Positions 17,958 to 25,286 of a stretch of 64,000 bases of DNA are shown here, in pieces. The position numbers and the translations under genes are program-made. Location of the stretch: assembly GCA_963665005.2 (NCBI GenBank), contig CAXXTQ010000001.1, positions 1,426,001 through 1,490,000 of the forward strand. The letters are read 5' to 3'. Every line of letters begins with the position of its first letter. The first letter of the stretch is position 1. The notes under the pieces were generated by a model, which worked only from the letters and a program-made list of their open reading frames with translations, did not search any database and was not told the DNA's origin. This stretch comes from G963665005 sp963665005. Lineage in GTDB: Bacteria; Bacillota; Clostridia; Christensenellales; SZUA-584.

Positions 17958-18383
17958 ATGAAGCGTAAATTTATAAGAGATCAAACTGGCGAGGGCTATG
18001 TAGATGTCGCCATAACTTTGCTTATTATGATTGCATTTATAGCGTCAATGATGTTTATATACCCCATATTTACGGCAAAACAGAGCTTAACGCAATCAGC
18101 AAAACATATTACAAGAATAATAGAACTATACGGCAAAGCCGATGATACCACAATAAACAGACTATTTGAGGATAACACCTTGGTTATACCTGATGATATA
18201 GAAGTAATTTCAGAGTACGAAAACACAGCAGAAAAAACCATTCAATTAAAAACTTCGTTTACTGTCACGGTATCAAAGGAAATACAAATCCCTGTTATGC
18301 GTCCGCTCTTTAGTGATTCATTCAGCATTAGAGTAAAAATATCATCTGCCGCAAAAGGCGTTAGTGAGGTGTATTGGAAGTGA
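17958..18383 (+). CDS. TadE/DUF4320-like pseudopilin
   Basis: 141 residues from ATG 17958, preceded by ACAGGAGGA. A basic leader ending T-G-E-G is followed by YVDVAITLLIMIAFIASMMFIYPIF, a membrane helix with the same EG[FY]VDVAI signature as the pilin-like gene. A soluble beta-rich region of about 100 residues comes after it. This layout matches TadE/DUF4320-type minor pilins, which need prepilin peptidase cleavage. It overlaps the next gene by four bases. I am confident of the class, not of the exact family. Confidence 0.7.
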   Translation: MKRKFIRDQTGEGYVDVAITLLIMIAFIASMMFIYPIFTAKQSLTQSAKHITRIIELYGKADDTTINRLFEDNTLVIPDDIEVISEYENTAEKTIQLKTSFTVTVSKEIQIPVMRPLFSDSFSIRVKISSAAKGVSEVYWK

Positions 18384-18850
18384 GGGAATCATTTATAAAC
18401 GAAGAAAAAGGCAGTGCTTATTTATGGGCGGTTATCGTAATTTTAATGCTTTGCATGTTAACGGTTGTTGTATATAACATAATATTCATTTACACAAACT
18501 TTAACAATGCTAAAAACGAGCTTGAAAGAGCGGCAGTCGTTACGGTAAACGGCAGCCTTGAAAATGAAAATGTCAGAGACTTAATCTTTGACATACCCAA
18601 AGAAAATGCAACAGCGTTGTTTTATGATAACCTCCAAAATGCAGGATACATCCTAAACGGCAACAGTTATATAAAAACAGAAGATGGAAAAGAAAAATAC
18701 AGAATTGAAAATATAGAACTTGAATTTGAGGGTGAACTAATGGAAATTAAAGCGACAATTGCTATCCCTCTTATATGGCAGATGGAAGATATAACGACCA
18801 TTGATATTCCGGTCAAGCTATTGTCGAGAGTTTATTACATTGATTATTGA
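18380..18850 (+). CDS. TadE/F-like pseudopilin
   Basis: 156 residues if started at the GTG overlapping the previous stop (GTGA at 18380); a TTG at 18374 is an alternative. The leader ends E-K-G and is followed by SAYLWAVIVILMLCMLTVVVYNIIFIYT, one membrane helix, then a soluble part with regular beta strands and no cysteines. This again fits a minor pilin of the TadE/F type working with the pilin-like and TadE-like proteins before it. Its stop at 18850 is closely followed by the ribosome site of the large surface protein, so these genes are probably co-translated. Confidence 0.65.
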   Translation: MRESFINEEKGSAYLWAVIVILMLCMLTVVVYNIIFIYTNFNNAKNELERAAVVTVNGSLENENVRDLIFDIPKENATALFYDNLQNAGYILNGNSYIKTEDGKEKYRIENIELEFEGELMEIKATIAIPLIWQMEDITTIDIPVKLLSRVYYIDY

Positions 18851-18864
18851 AGGGAGGTACAGAA

Positions 18865-21417
18865 ATGAAAAAGAAAACAAAGATTATTATACTGTTTGCT
18901 TTTATAATCATTATTGCAAGCAGTTTTTTTATATCTTCAGCATTGGCAAGCGTTAGAATTACATCAAGAAACACAACACATTATTTCGAGTACTACAGCA
19001 GTTATTGGAAAGAACTTAGAACCCCACGTATGTACATAAGAGACACAGGCCAAGAGCTTTATTGCATACAGCATACGAAAGACTGTCCTGCTTCAACATA
19101 TTACAATACTAATAATATCATTGGTAACTACTCCCAAAGAGTAAGAACTGGGTTGCAGATAATCATTCAGAACGGCTATCCCAACAACTATATGGGTTAT
19201 AATCAAGAGCAGGCGAGATATATCACAGCAAACGCTATACGTTGTTGGTTATCTGAAAATGGTGATCCATATCAATACAACTTCACGAATTTGGGAGCAT
19301 ATTCAGACAGCCAATTAAGGAGCATGGCCAATAGCGGCACAATCGGCTCGAAGATAAGGGCGAAATCAGGCAACAGCGGTATGCTAAGGGTTATGGTTGA
19401 TTTGCTTATTATGGCACGTTCTCAAAACACAACATATCATAGTATCAGCATGACTACACCGCAAATGAATATAAGCGGAAACTATTTTGTCGGCACTTCA
19501 ACGGTAACGCTTAGTAATATGAACGGTGGATATACTCTAAACACATCATCACTTCCTAGCGGCTCAAGTGTAAGCGGATATACAGGCAACAGCGGTGATT
19601 CTTTGACCATACGAATACCCACATCAGAATACAATGCAAATAAAAGCTATAACATATATGCAACAGCAACGGACTACCGGCAGATGACAAATTTATTTGC
19701 ATATGCCCCGCAGTCATCTTCAAGCACACAGTCGATGCTAGGGTATAACAACGCATACTATTCAACGACAAAAAAAACGTCAATAATAATTAATACTCCC
19801 TTCCTGCCTTATCCTGATTTAATTGTAAGCAGTCTCGCATCCAATAAAGCATCTTATGAAAATGGTGAAACAATCACGATAACCGCAAGTATAAAGAATC
19901 AAAGTGGTACATCTGCAAGTGGTTTTTATGTGAGTTTATCATCGGGCGGCGTGCTCAACACGCAAACACAATATATAAGCGGCCTTTCGGTAGGTTCAAC
20001 AAGGACTTTAAGTTTTACCTTTATCGCACCCGTTTATTCAAGCAATACATCGATTACATTTACGGCAACCGCTGATTATAGCAATCAGGTTACAGAGAGC
20101 AATGAAAATAACAACACACGCACGAGAACAGTAACGATATTAAAGGCTTTACCAGATTTGACAGTTACGAGCTTGACTAGCGATAAGACACAGTATGAAG
20201 CGAACGGACCGATAATTGTATATGCAACGGTCAAGAATATTGGTAAGCTGTCATCTTCCGCATCTGCATTAAAGTTATCAGTCCAAGGAATAGGCGATTT
20301 TACTGCGAACGTTGCTGGATTAATCGTCAGGCAGTCGAGAACGGTATCCTTTACAATGACAGCTCCTGCATCCCTCACTCCTCTAACCCTTAGCATGACA
20401 GCAACGGCTGATTACAATAATCGAATTAATGAAATGATGGAGAACAATAACAGTAGAAACGGCACGATATATGTAAGCGCACTCCGACCTGATATAACAA
20501 TCATAGATACCACAATTCAAAATTGGTACGCCGGAAAAGACGTTTGTGTATCTGCAACGCTTAAAAATTTAACTGCACAGCCTGTTCAATCGGTAGCAGT
20601 TAAATTGCAGATTGGGAACATATCGGCTACAGAGAATATTTGTATTGACGGCAATGGTTCAAACATAGCCGTATTCAGATTTACCGTACCAAATGCTGAT
20701 GATTACATAGTAACCTTTACTGCTGATCCGAACGGCAGTATCAATGAAATAGACGAAAATAATAATAGCATTTCAAAAAATACATCAGTAGTAAACATAC
20801 CGCCGTCATTTGTAATAAATCCTGATGAGGAAAGCATGGAACAGCGAAATGATGTTTACGGTGTACCAAATATCCCAAATACGTCAAGCTCATATTACCA
20901 TACATGGCAGGAAGTCAGATGTGAAAACGGCAGCTTCATAACTAAAGACTATTGGGCGAGATTGACTGCTGAATTTACCATATCTCCTGACATCCGATTA
21001 CCCGATAATGGCGATATGATGGAGTCCGGTTATGGTGTTAGTGCCGCTTGCAGAACGACGCTAACCACTAATTATGATAATCCTCAAAAACTTGTAGGGT
21101 GCCAAAATGTGTGGGTTTACAATCCTGAAAGCAGCTACGGAAGTATAAGCATATACGAGAATGTAAGGGATAATCTTCAAGTTAAGACGGGTAGCGCAGG
21201 CGATAAAACAATCATATGGGAATATAAAGTGAATCCATATTCAGTCACTAACAGCAAACTGCACTACACACCTCTTTGGTATCCCGATAGTGCATATATA
21301 GTATTGACACAGGTTTTTTACGCATGGTCGCCAATAGGACAGATGTATAACTATAATACTGATAACGTGATTATTGAGGGTGATATGTACGACCGGATAA
21401 CGACGGTAAAAAGGTAG
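18865..21417 (+). CDS. Large secreted protein with thioester-like N-domain and three CARDB domains
   Basis: 850 residues from ATG 18865 (GGGAGG upstream). A signal peptide (MKKKTKIIILFAFIIIIASS...) is followed by a domain resembling surface thioester domains: G-Q-E-L-Y-C-I-Q near residues 60-68, then GYP and an ITANAIRCWL segment near 118-127 at the place where T-Q-x-A-I-W usually stands. The thioester-forming Gln is absent there, so the bond may not form. Three CARDB domains begin with PDL/PDI near residues 316, 429 and 541, each with a repeated N-E-x-x-E-N-N-N ending. A unique 200-residue C-terminus with no sortase motif or membrane anchor ends the protein. In this operon it could be a pilus-associated adhesin; this is an inference. 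Confidence 0.75.
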   Translation: MKKKTKIIILFAFIIIIASSFFISSALASVRITSRNTTHYFEYYSSYWKELRTPRMYIRDTGQELYCIQHTKDCPASTYYNTNNIIGNYSQRVRTGLQIIIQNGYPNNYMGYNQEQARYITANAIRCWLSENGDPYQYNFTNLGAYSDSQLRSMANSGTIGSKIRAKSGNSGMLRVMVDLLIMARSQNTTYHSISMTTPQMNISGNYFVGTSTVTLSNMNGGYTLNTSSLPSGSSVSGYTGNSGDSLTIRIPTSEYNANKSYNIYATATDYRQMTNLFAYAPQSSSSTQSMLGYNNAYYSTTKKTSIIINTPFLPYPDLIVSSLASNKASYENGETITITASIKNQSGTSASGFYVSLSSGGVLNTQTQYISGLSVGSTRTLSFTFIAPVYSSNTSITFTATADYSNQVTESNENNNTRTRTVTILKALPDLTVTSLTSDKTQYEANGPIIVYATVKNIGKLSSSASALKLSVQGIGDFTANVAGLIVRQSRTVSFTMTAPASLTPLTLSMTATADYNNRINEMMENNNSRNGTIYVSALRPDITIIDTTIQNWYAGKDVCVSATLKNLTAQPVQSVAVKLQIGNISATENICIDGNGSNIAVFRFTVPNADDYIVTFTADPNGSINEIDENNNSISKNTSVVNIPPSFVINPDEESMEQRNDVYGVPNIPNTSSSYYHTWQEVRCENGSFITKDYWARLTAEFTISPDIRLPDNGDMMESGYGVSAACRTTLTTNYDNPQKLVGCQNVWVYNPESSYGSISIYENVRDNLQVKTGSAGDKTIIWEYKVNPYSVTNSKLHYTPLWYPDSAYIVLTQVFYAWSPIGQMYNYNTDNVIIEGDMYDRITTVKR

Positions 21418-21425
21418 TGACTGGT

Positions 21426-21470
21426 AACACGCCCTATTGTCCTGGAGCCATAGGGCGTGTTATTATATCT
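21426..21470 (+). terminator. Intrinsic terminator after the CARDB protein
   Basis: Perfect 12-bp arms AACACGCCCTAT (21426-21437) and ATAGGGCGTGTT (21450-21461), then an AT-rich run. It separates the surface-protein gene from the inserted DUF4238-like gene. Confidence 0.85.
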
Positions 21471-21545
21471 AAGTTGTGATTATTTATATAATGGAAGCCC
21501 GTGATTAAAGTATGAAAGATGTATCACAATGGAGGGAGAAAATAT

Positions 21546-22535
21546 ATGTGTGAATTTGAATATCAGCATATAGTACCAAGAACGTATTACAAACCTTGGG
21601 AAAATTCCGATAATAAAAATCTTCATATAGTTAATAAAATATCTGGTAAGGTAAAATCAAAATCATCTAAAAGAGAGTTTGGAATTAAAGACTTTTATAC
21701 AATAACAATTGAAAACTATTTTATTTTCAATGAAGAAGATAAGAAGAAAGCTTATAAACCATTGCTTGCTTATGATATTAAATTTAAAAATAGAAAATTG
21801 ACTAGCATTGAAGACTTTCACAAAAATATTGGAATGTTTAAAGAATGGTTCATATACGACAAAGACGGAAATAAAATAAGTAACGATGAAGTATATCAAA
21901 TACTAAAATCAATAAGGATTTTAGACTTAGAAAAAAACTGGAATAAAAAAGTAGAGAATAATTGGAATATTACAACACAAAATGTTGTAAACAGTGTAAA
22001 GGCAAAAAAACCAATCACAAGTGTTGAGTATGATTTTCTATATTTATTTTTAGCATCACAAAAAATTAGAACAAAGAAATTTAAAGATAAATATATTGTA
22101 GATCCAATGACTATATTAACGTCTTTGTTTAATATTAAAGATGATGTTGAGAGAAGGAAAGTTAAGAGCGTATTCGATAAAATGTTTGATTCAAAATACA
22201 AGCAGATTATAAGAGATTTTCAAGAAGGAAATAATGATAATAAATCTGTTAAAGCTGTGAATAATTATATTAAAAAGTTTTCTATGATATTCTACTATAA
22301 TAACAATAAATCCTTTCATACATCTGATAATCCTATTATTGACGATGTAAAAGAATCTTTTCCTAATAAATTTAGAGGTCAGATATTACCCTTAACTCCA
22401 CACTTAATTGTTGTAGGTTATAAGGGGAATAAAATGGATAATCAATACCAAGTTCAAGAGTTAAGTGATAATGAGGTTAACCAGGTTAATGATTTAATAA
22501 TAAACAATGCAATAAAAAAATATATTATTTATTAA
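21546..22535 (+). CDS. DUF4238-like protein inserted in the pilus operon
   Basis: 329 residues from ATG 21546, with GGAGGG nine bases upstream. It begins C-E-F-E-Y-Q7-H8-I-V-P-R-T-Y-Y-K-P-W, the entry motif typical of DUF4238, and ends with a TSDNPIIDD segment and ILPLTPHLIVVGYKG, also typical. The protein is Lys/Asn-rich and its DNA more A/T-rich than the pilus genes around it, a sign of separate origin. It lies between a strong terminator and the prepilin peptidase gene, flanked by ATTATTTATATAATG (left) and CATTATGAGCACAAT (right), the same pair that flanks the HNH-like gene at 6225. Members of this family are common in defence-rich regions, but the reaction is unknown. Confidence 0.75.
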   Translation: MCEFEYQHIVPRTYYKPWENSDNKNLHIVNKISGKVKSKSSKREFGIKDFYTITIENYFIFNEEDKKKAYKPLLAYDIKFKNRKLTSIEDFHKNIGMFKEWFIYDKDGNKISNDEVYQILKSIRILDLEKNWNKKVENNWNITTQNVVNSVKAKKPITSVEYDFLYLFLASQKIRTKKFKDKYIVDPMTILTSLFNIKDDVERRKVKSVFDKMFDSKYKQIIRDFQEGNNDNKSVKAVNNYIKKFSMIFYYNNNKSFHTSDNPIIDDVKESFPNKFRGQILPLTPHLIVVGYKGNKMDNQYQVQELSDNEVNQVNDLIINNAIKKYIIY

Positions 22536-22540
22536 TATAC

Positions 22541-22555
22541 CATTATGAGCACAAT
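22541..22555 (+). repeat. Right flank of the DUF4238 insertion
   Basis: CATTATGAGCACAAT, identical to 7528-7542 after the HNH-like gene. Confidence 0.5.
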
Positions 22556-22603
22556 CTAAAGTTCAACAATTAGAGATAGAATATATTATTGAGGTTTTAC
22601 ATT

Positions 22604-23053
22604 ATGAATATTATTTCCCTGAGCATCCTGATGGATGCTTTTTTTATTGGTTTACTTGTATGGTGCAGCTATACGGATATACGCTGGCGTACCGTTTCCA
22701 ATATAGCCATAGCCTTATTGCTGTGCCTTGGTATTGCGCATACAGGATTCATGGCTTTTACGCAGATCACATGGTGGCACTATCCCGCAGGGCTTGTGTA
22801 TTCCTTGCCTTTCTTCGTGTCATGGCATAAAAACAAAATGGGCGCAGGCGATGTGAAATTGATTATGGCGATATCCTTGTATTTAGGATTGTATAACAGC
22901 ATATTCGCTTTCTTCATCATGCTTTTGGGTTTAATACTGTGGAGCATATATGCACGAGCAAAGCTGAAAAATACAAAAACACGAATACCGCTTGCACCAT
23001 TTATATCAGCAGGAGCAATCGTCTTTTTAGCACTACAATATTTTATTTTCTGA
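22604..23053 (+). CDS. Prepilin peptidase (TadV/CpaA type)
   Basis: Membrane aspartic protease of 149 residues that cleaves the leader of type IV-like pilins. The two catalytic aspartates are visible: D25 in Y-T-D-I-R and D83 in K-M-G-A-G-D-V-K, the GxGD motif. There are about five membrane helices and no N-terminal methyltransferase domain, as in TadV/CpaA and unlike PilD. The start at ATG 22604 is supported by GAGG at 22591-22594; the frame opens at a TTG on that site. Its likely substrates are the three leader-bearing proteins at 17684-18850. Because a DUF4238-like gene precedes it, its transcript may start inside the inserted DNA. Confidence 0.9.
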   Translation: MNIISLSILMDAFFIGLLVWCSYTDIRWRTVSNIAIALLLCLGIAHTGFMAFTQITWWHYPAGLVYSLPFFVSWHKNKMGAGDVKLIMAISLYLGLYNSIFAFFIMLLGLILWSIYARAKLKNTKTRIPLAPFISAGAIVFLALQYFIF

Positions 23054-23144
23054 ATCAAAGAACAACGACTAAATATTAAGATTTTTTGCAAAAAGCGAAA
23101 CGTCTTATTCGAATACAAATAAATGATTAAAGGAGGATATTATT

Positions 23145-23234
23145 ATGGAACTAAAATCAATTTTGGCGATAGGTTTGGTAATATTTATCGCTTGTAGTTT
23201 GGTTTTTCTGAAAATCAGAGCGAAGAAAAAATAG
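23145..23234 (+). CDS. 29-residue single-helix membrane peptide
   Basis: ATG 23145 follows a strong AAAGGAGGA site (23129-23137). The peptide begins MELKSILAIGLVIFIACSL and ends with a basic tail (KIRAKKK), so it looks like one membrane helix with a cytoplasmic basic end. A terminator follows directly. The strong ribosome site, the clean membrane pattern and its place in the pilus operon support a real gene. A tiny pilus accessory or a holin-like peptide are both possible. Confidence 0.6.
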   Translation: MELKSILAIGLVIFIACSLVFLKIRAKKK

Positions 23235-23253
23235 AAATAGCAATATTGATGTA

Positions 23254-23286
23254 AAGGCGGCTGTCTATAATTGGCCGCCTTTTTCA
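23254..23286 (+). terminator. Intrinsic terminator after the 29-residue gene
   Basis: AGGCGGC (23255-23261) and GCCGCCT (23274-23280) arms followed by TTTTTC. Confidence 0.8.
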
Positions 23287-23389
23287 AACTAAAAAAGGAA
23301 AGTATCCTTCGTATTCCTAAAAAATTCAAATGCTTAAAACAGACATGAGAGGTAGAATTGCATCTAAAAATTGAAAGGAAATATTAAAA

Positions 23390-23881
23390 ATGAAAAATAT
23401 TAAATATTACTTAAACGGGAAAAGTGAGGTTCTCGAAATCAAGGACACAGACGGCAACGTTATTAAAAATGCCGTGTATACGCAGGGCAACTGCCTTGTG
23501 GATGTATTGCTGGATGATAACAGTATAGCGATAAATCCTCATTTGAAAGCAAAAATCGTATGCCTTATGAACAAATGCAAAGATTATCTGAAAAACAACA
23601 TTGCTAAGGTTATTGAAAAAGAATTTGAATTCATATTCAGTAAAGATTTTTGCATTCGATATGAACTGATTGAAAACAGGTTGTGCGGAGTGCTTTACAC
23701 TGATGATATTGAAACTTTGCTATGGTATCTGATACTTGTAATCTATGAGAAAAAAATAATGTACAAGCAATGTGGCAATTGCAGCAAATACTTTGCGACA
23801 AAGTACCAACACGCAAAATATTGTAGCCGCATAGCTTGCATTAATGGACGCACTTGTAAGCAGGTAGGCGCTAAAAAATAA
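23390..23881 (+). CDS. DUF6076-like protein with C-terminal zinc finger
   Basis: 163-residue protein. The N-terminal 125 residues are mixed alpha/beta without known motifs. The C-terminal part has C-G-N-C-S-K-Y-F-A-T-K-Y-Q-H-A-K-Y-C-S-R, a Cys4-like zinc site (CxxC ... C ... C) of the type found at the end of DUF6076 proteins. GAAAGGAAA lies upstream of ATG 23390. It sits between pilus genes, so it could be an operon regulator or nucleic-acid-binding protein of the element; no direct evidence for either. Confidence 0.6.
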   Translation: MKNIKYYLNGKSEVLEIKDTDGNVIKNAVYTQGNCLVDVLLDDNSIAINPHLKAKIVCLMNKCKDYLKNNIAKVIEKEFEFIFSKDFCIRYELIENRLCGVLYTDDIETLLWYLILVIYEKKIMYKQCGNCSKYFATKYQHAKYCSRIACINGRTCKQVGAKK

Positions 23882-23914
23882 AGATATATCACTATAATTG
23901 AATCAAAAAACTAT

Positions 23915-23945
23915 ACCGATAAGGATAATCCCTGTCGGTTTTTAT
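23915..23945 (+). terminator. Terminator after the DUF6076-like gene
   Basis: ACCGA (23915-23919) and TCGGT (23935-23939) arms with an inner GGAT/ATCC pair, followed by a T-run. Confidence 0.65.
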
Positions 23946-23975
23946 ATGTAAAAATACGAAATCGGAGAATTTAAA

Positions 23976-24539
23976 ATGAAACGAAATCACGAAAAAAATC
24001 CACAATTACAGTCTGAAAAAAAGAAGAAAATAAAGATACTTATCATGTTACTGCTTGGTGTATTTTCGATAGTGGCTATATTGCTTTTTATAAGAATATG
24101 CTCGGGAGAATCAATTCTTAAAGCGCCAGAAGCAACACCTGTATACCTTAATGAAGAAGGCGGCTCAACTGAAGGCGAAGCGGAAGAAGCGAGCAGAGAT
24201 GAAATACTTGAAGAGCTTGCAAAACAGCAACTGATTGTAACTGATAAATTGAGCTCAAATATCACCTTTTCATCAGGCGAAATTGGAACAATTGGCGAAT
24301 GGATTGTAGAAAATCCAGCAGAGAATAATATCATTCAGCAGGCAGAAGTGTTTTTAGACGACTTGCTTATCGCAAAATCCACACCTATATATCCAAATCA
24401 GCATATAACAGCAATTGAATTGCTGGAAAATGTTGAAACTGGCGAATATGACGTTATCGCATATATCAACTATTACGATATAGAAACCCAAAAACTTATT
24501 AGCAAGGCCGGGTACAAAATCCATCTTACGGTACGTTAG
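23976..24539 (+). CDS. Single-pass membrane protein of the pilus locus
   Basis: 187 residues: a basic N-terminus rich in Lys (KKKKIK), one membrane helix near 21-43, an acidic low-complexity linker (GGSTEGEAEEASRDEILEEL) and an extracellular beta-rich domain of about 110 residues. No catalytic motif or lipobox is seen. CGGAGAATTTAAA precedes the ATG. It comes just before the three secreted proteins with a shared C-terminal domain, so an assembly or anchoring role for them is possible. I do not recognise the family. Confidence 0.6.
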   Translation: MKRNHEKNPQLQSEKKKKIKILIMLLLGVFSIVAILLFIRICSGESILKAPEATPVYLNEEGGSTEGEAEEASRDEILEELAKQQLIVTDKLSSNITFSSGEIGTIGEWIVENPAENNIIQQAEVFLDDLLIAKSTPIYPNQHITAIELLENVETGEYDVIAYINYYDIETQKLISKAGYKIHLTVR

Positions 24540-24585
24540 TCATCCGGTATTACCGGTAAAATAATAATAAAATTGGAGGAATTAA

Positions 24586-25185
24586 ATGAAACGAAATTTC
24601 AAAAAGACAATACTCATGTTGACAGTTGCAATACTGTTGGTTATGGCAACTTCTGTTACTGCATTCGCTGATGACGCAACAGCTACGGGAACGGGCGATG
24701 TAACAGCAACCGTTCCTGTCGAGGGTACAATCGACGCACTGACCATTTCTGTTACTCACCCTGCGACAATCGCCTATACAATTGACCCAAATACGGGAGC
24801 TAATGGTGATTTTATTGCACCGGACATCCCAATCACTAATAACACAAAAGTGCCGGTGAATATTACTGTACAATCGCTGAGTTCTACACCGGGCGGAACA
24901 ATACAATTCACAGATGTTGCAGAGGATGTTAAGGATTGGGCAAATTTGAATCTGTCTGATTCTAAAGAATTTATAGCTTTAGGAGTATTAATTGACGATC
25001 CTTTAGGATGGGACGCTGGCTACTTTGAGTATATTCATTATGCATATTGGGCCGATTCAACAATGTTCGGTTCTTTAGCCGCAAATGCTACAGGGATTAT
25101 GACGTTGACAGCAGAACACGGACTTGCATTTGATCAGTCATATACTGCAATGCATAGCTTAATCTTTATGTTCAATTTAGTATAG
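24586..25185 (+). CDS. Secreted protein, stand-alone copy of the shared C-terminal domain
   Basis: 199 residues with a signal peptide (MKRNFKKTILMLTVAILLVMATSVTAFA). The rest is one beta-rich domain that begins with the signature T-G-T-G-D-V and ends G-L-A-F-D-Q-S-Y-T-A-M-H-S-L-I-F-M-F-N-L-V. The same domain, at clearly visible identity throughout (ALTISVTHPA, APDI, NNTKVP, FTDV, KDW, GSL), forms the C-terminus of the two RCC1 proteins encoded next. GGAGGAATTAA lies before ATG 24586. It could be a pilus-tip or surface component, or the shared domain's export or assembly form. It ends in a strictly hydrophobic F-N-L-V, like its relatives. Confidence 0.7.
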   Translation: MKRNFKKTILMLTVAILLVMATSVTAFADDATATGTGDVTATVPVEGTIDALTISVTHPATIAYTIDPNTGANGDFIAPDIPITNNTKVPVNITVQSLSSTPGGTIQFTDVAEDVKDWANLNLSDSKEFIALGVLIDDPLGWDAGYFEYIHYAYWADSTMFGSLAANATGIMTLTAEHGLAFDQSYTAMHSLIFMFNLV

Positions 25186-25219
25186 GCAGATTAATAGACA
25201 AAATTAAATAAAATTTATA

Positions 25220-25264
25220 AGCATGGCTGGGCACTTGGCTGGATGACTCCCGGTCATGCTTTTA
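25220..25264 (+). terminator. Hairpin between the shared-domain gene and first RCC1 gene
   Basis: AGCATG (25220-25225) and CATGCT (25255-25260) arms, followed by TTTAT. A similar sequence (CCGGTC, T-rich, GATTGGAGAGAAT) precedes the leader ORF at 29381. Confidence 0.55.
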
Positions 25265-25286
25265 TATTAGAAGATTGGAGAGAATA

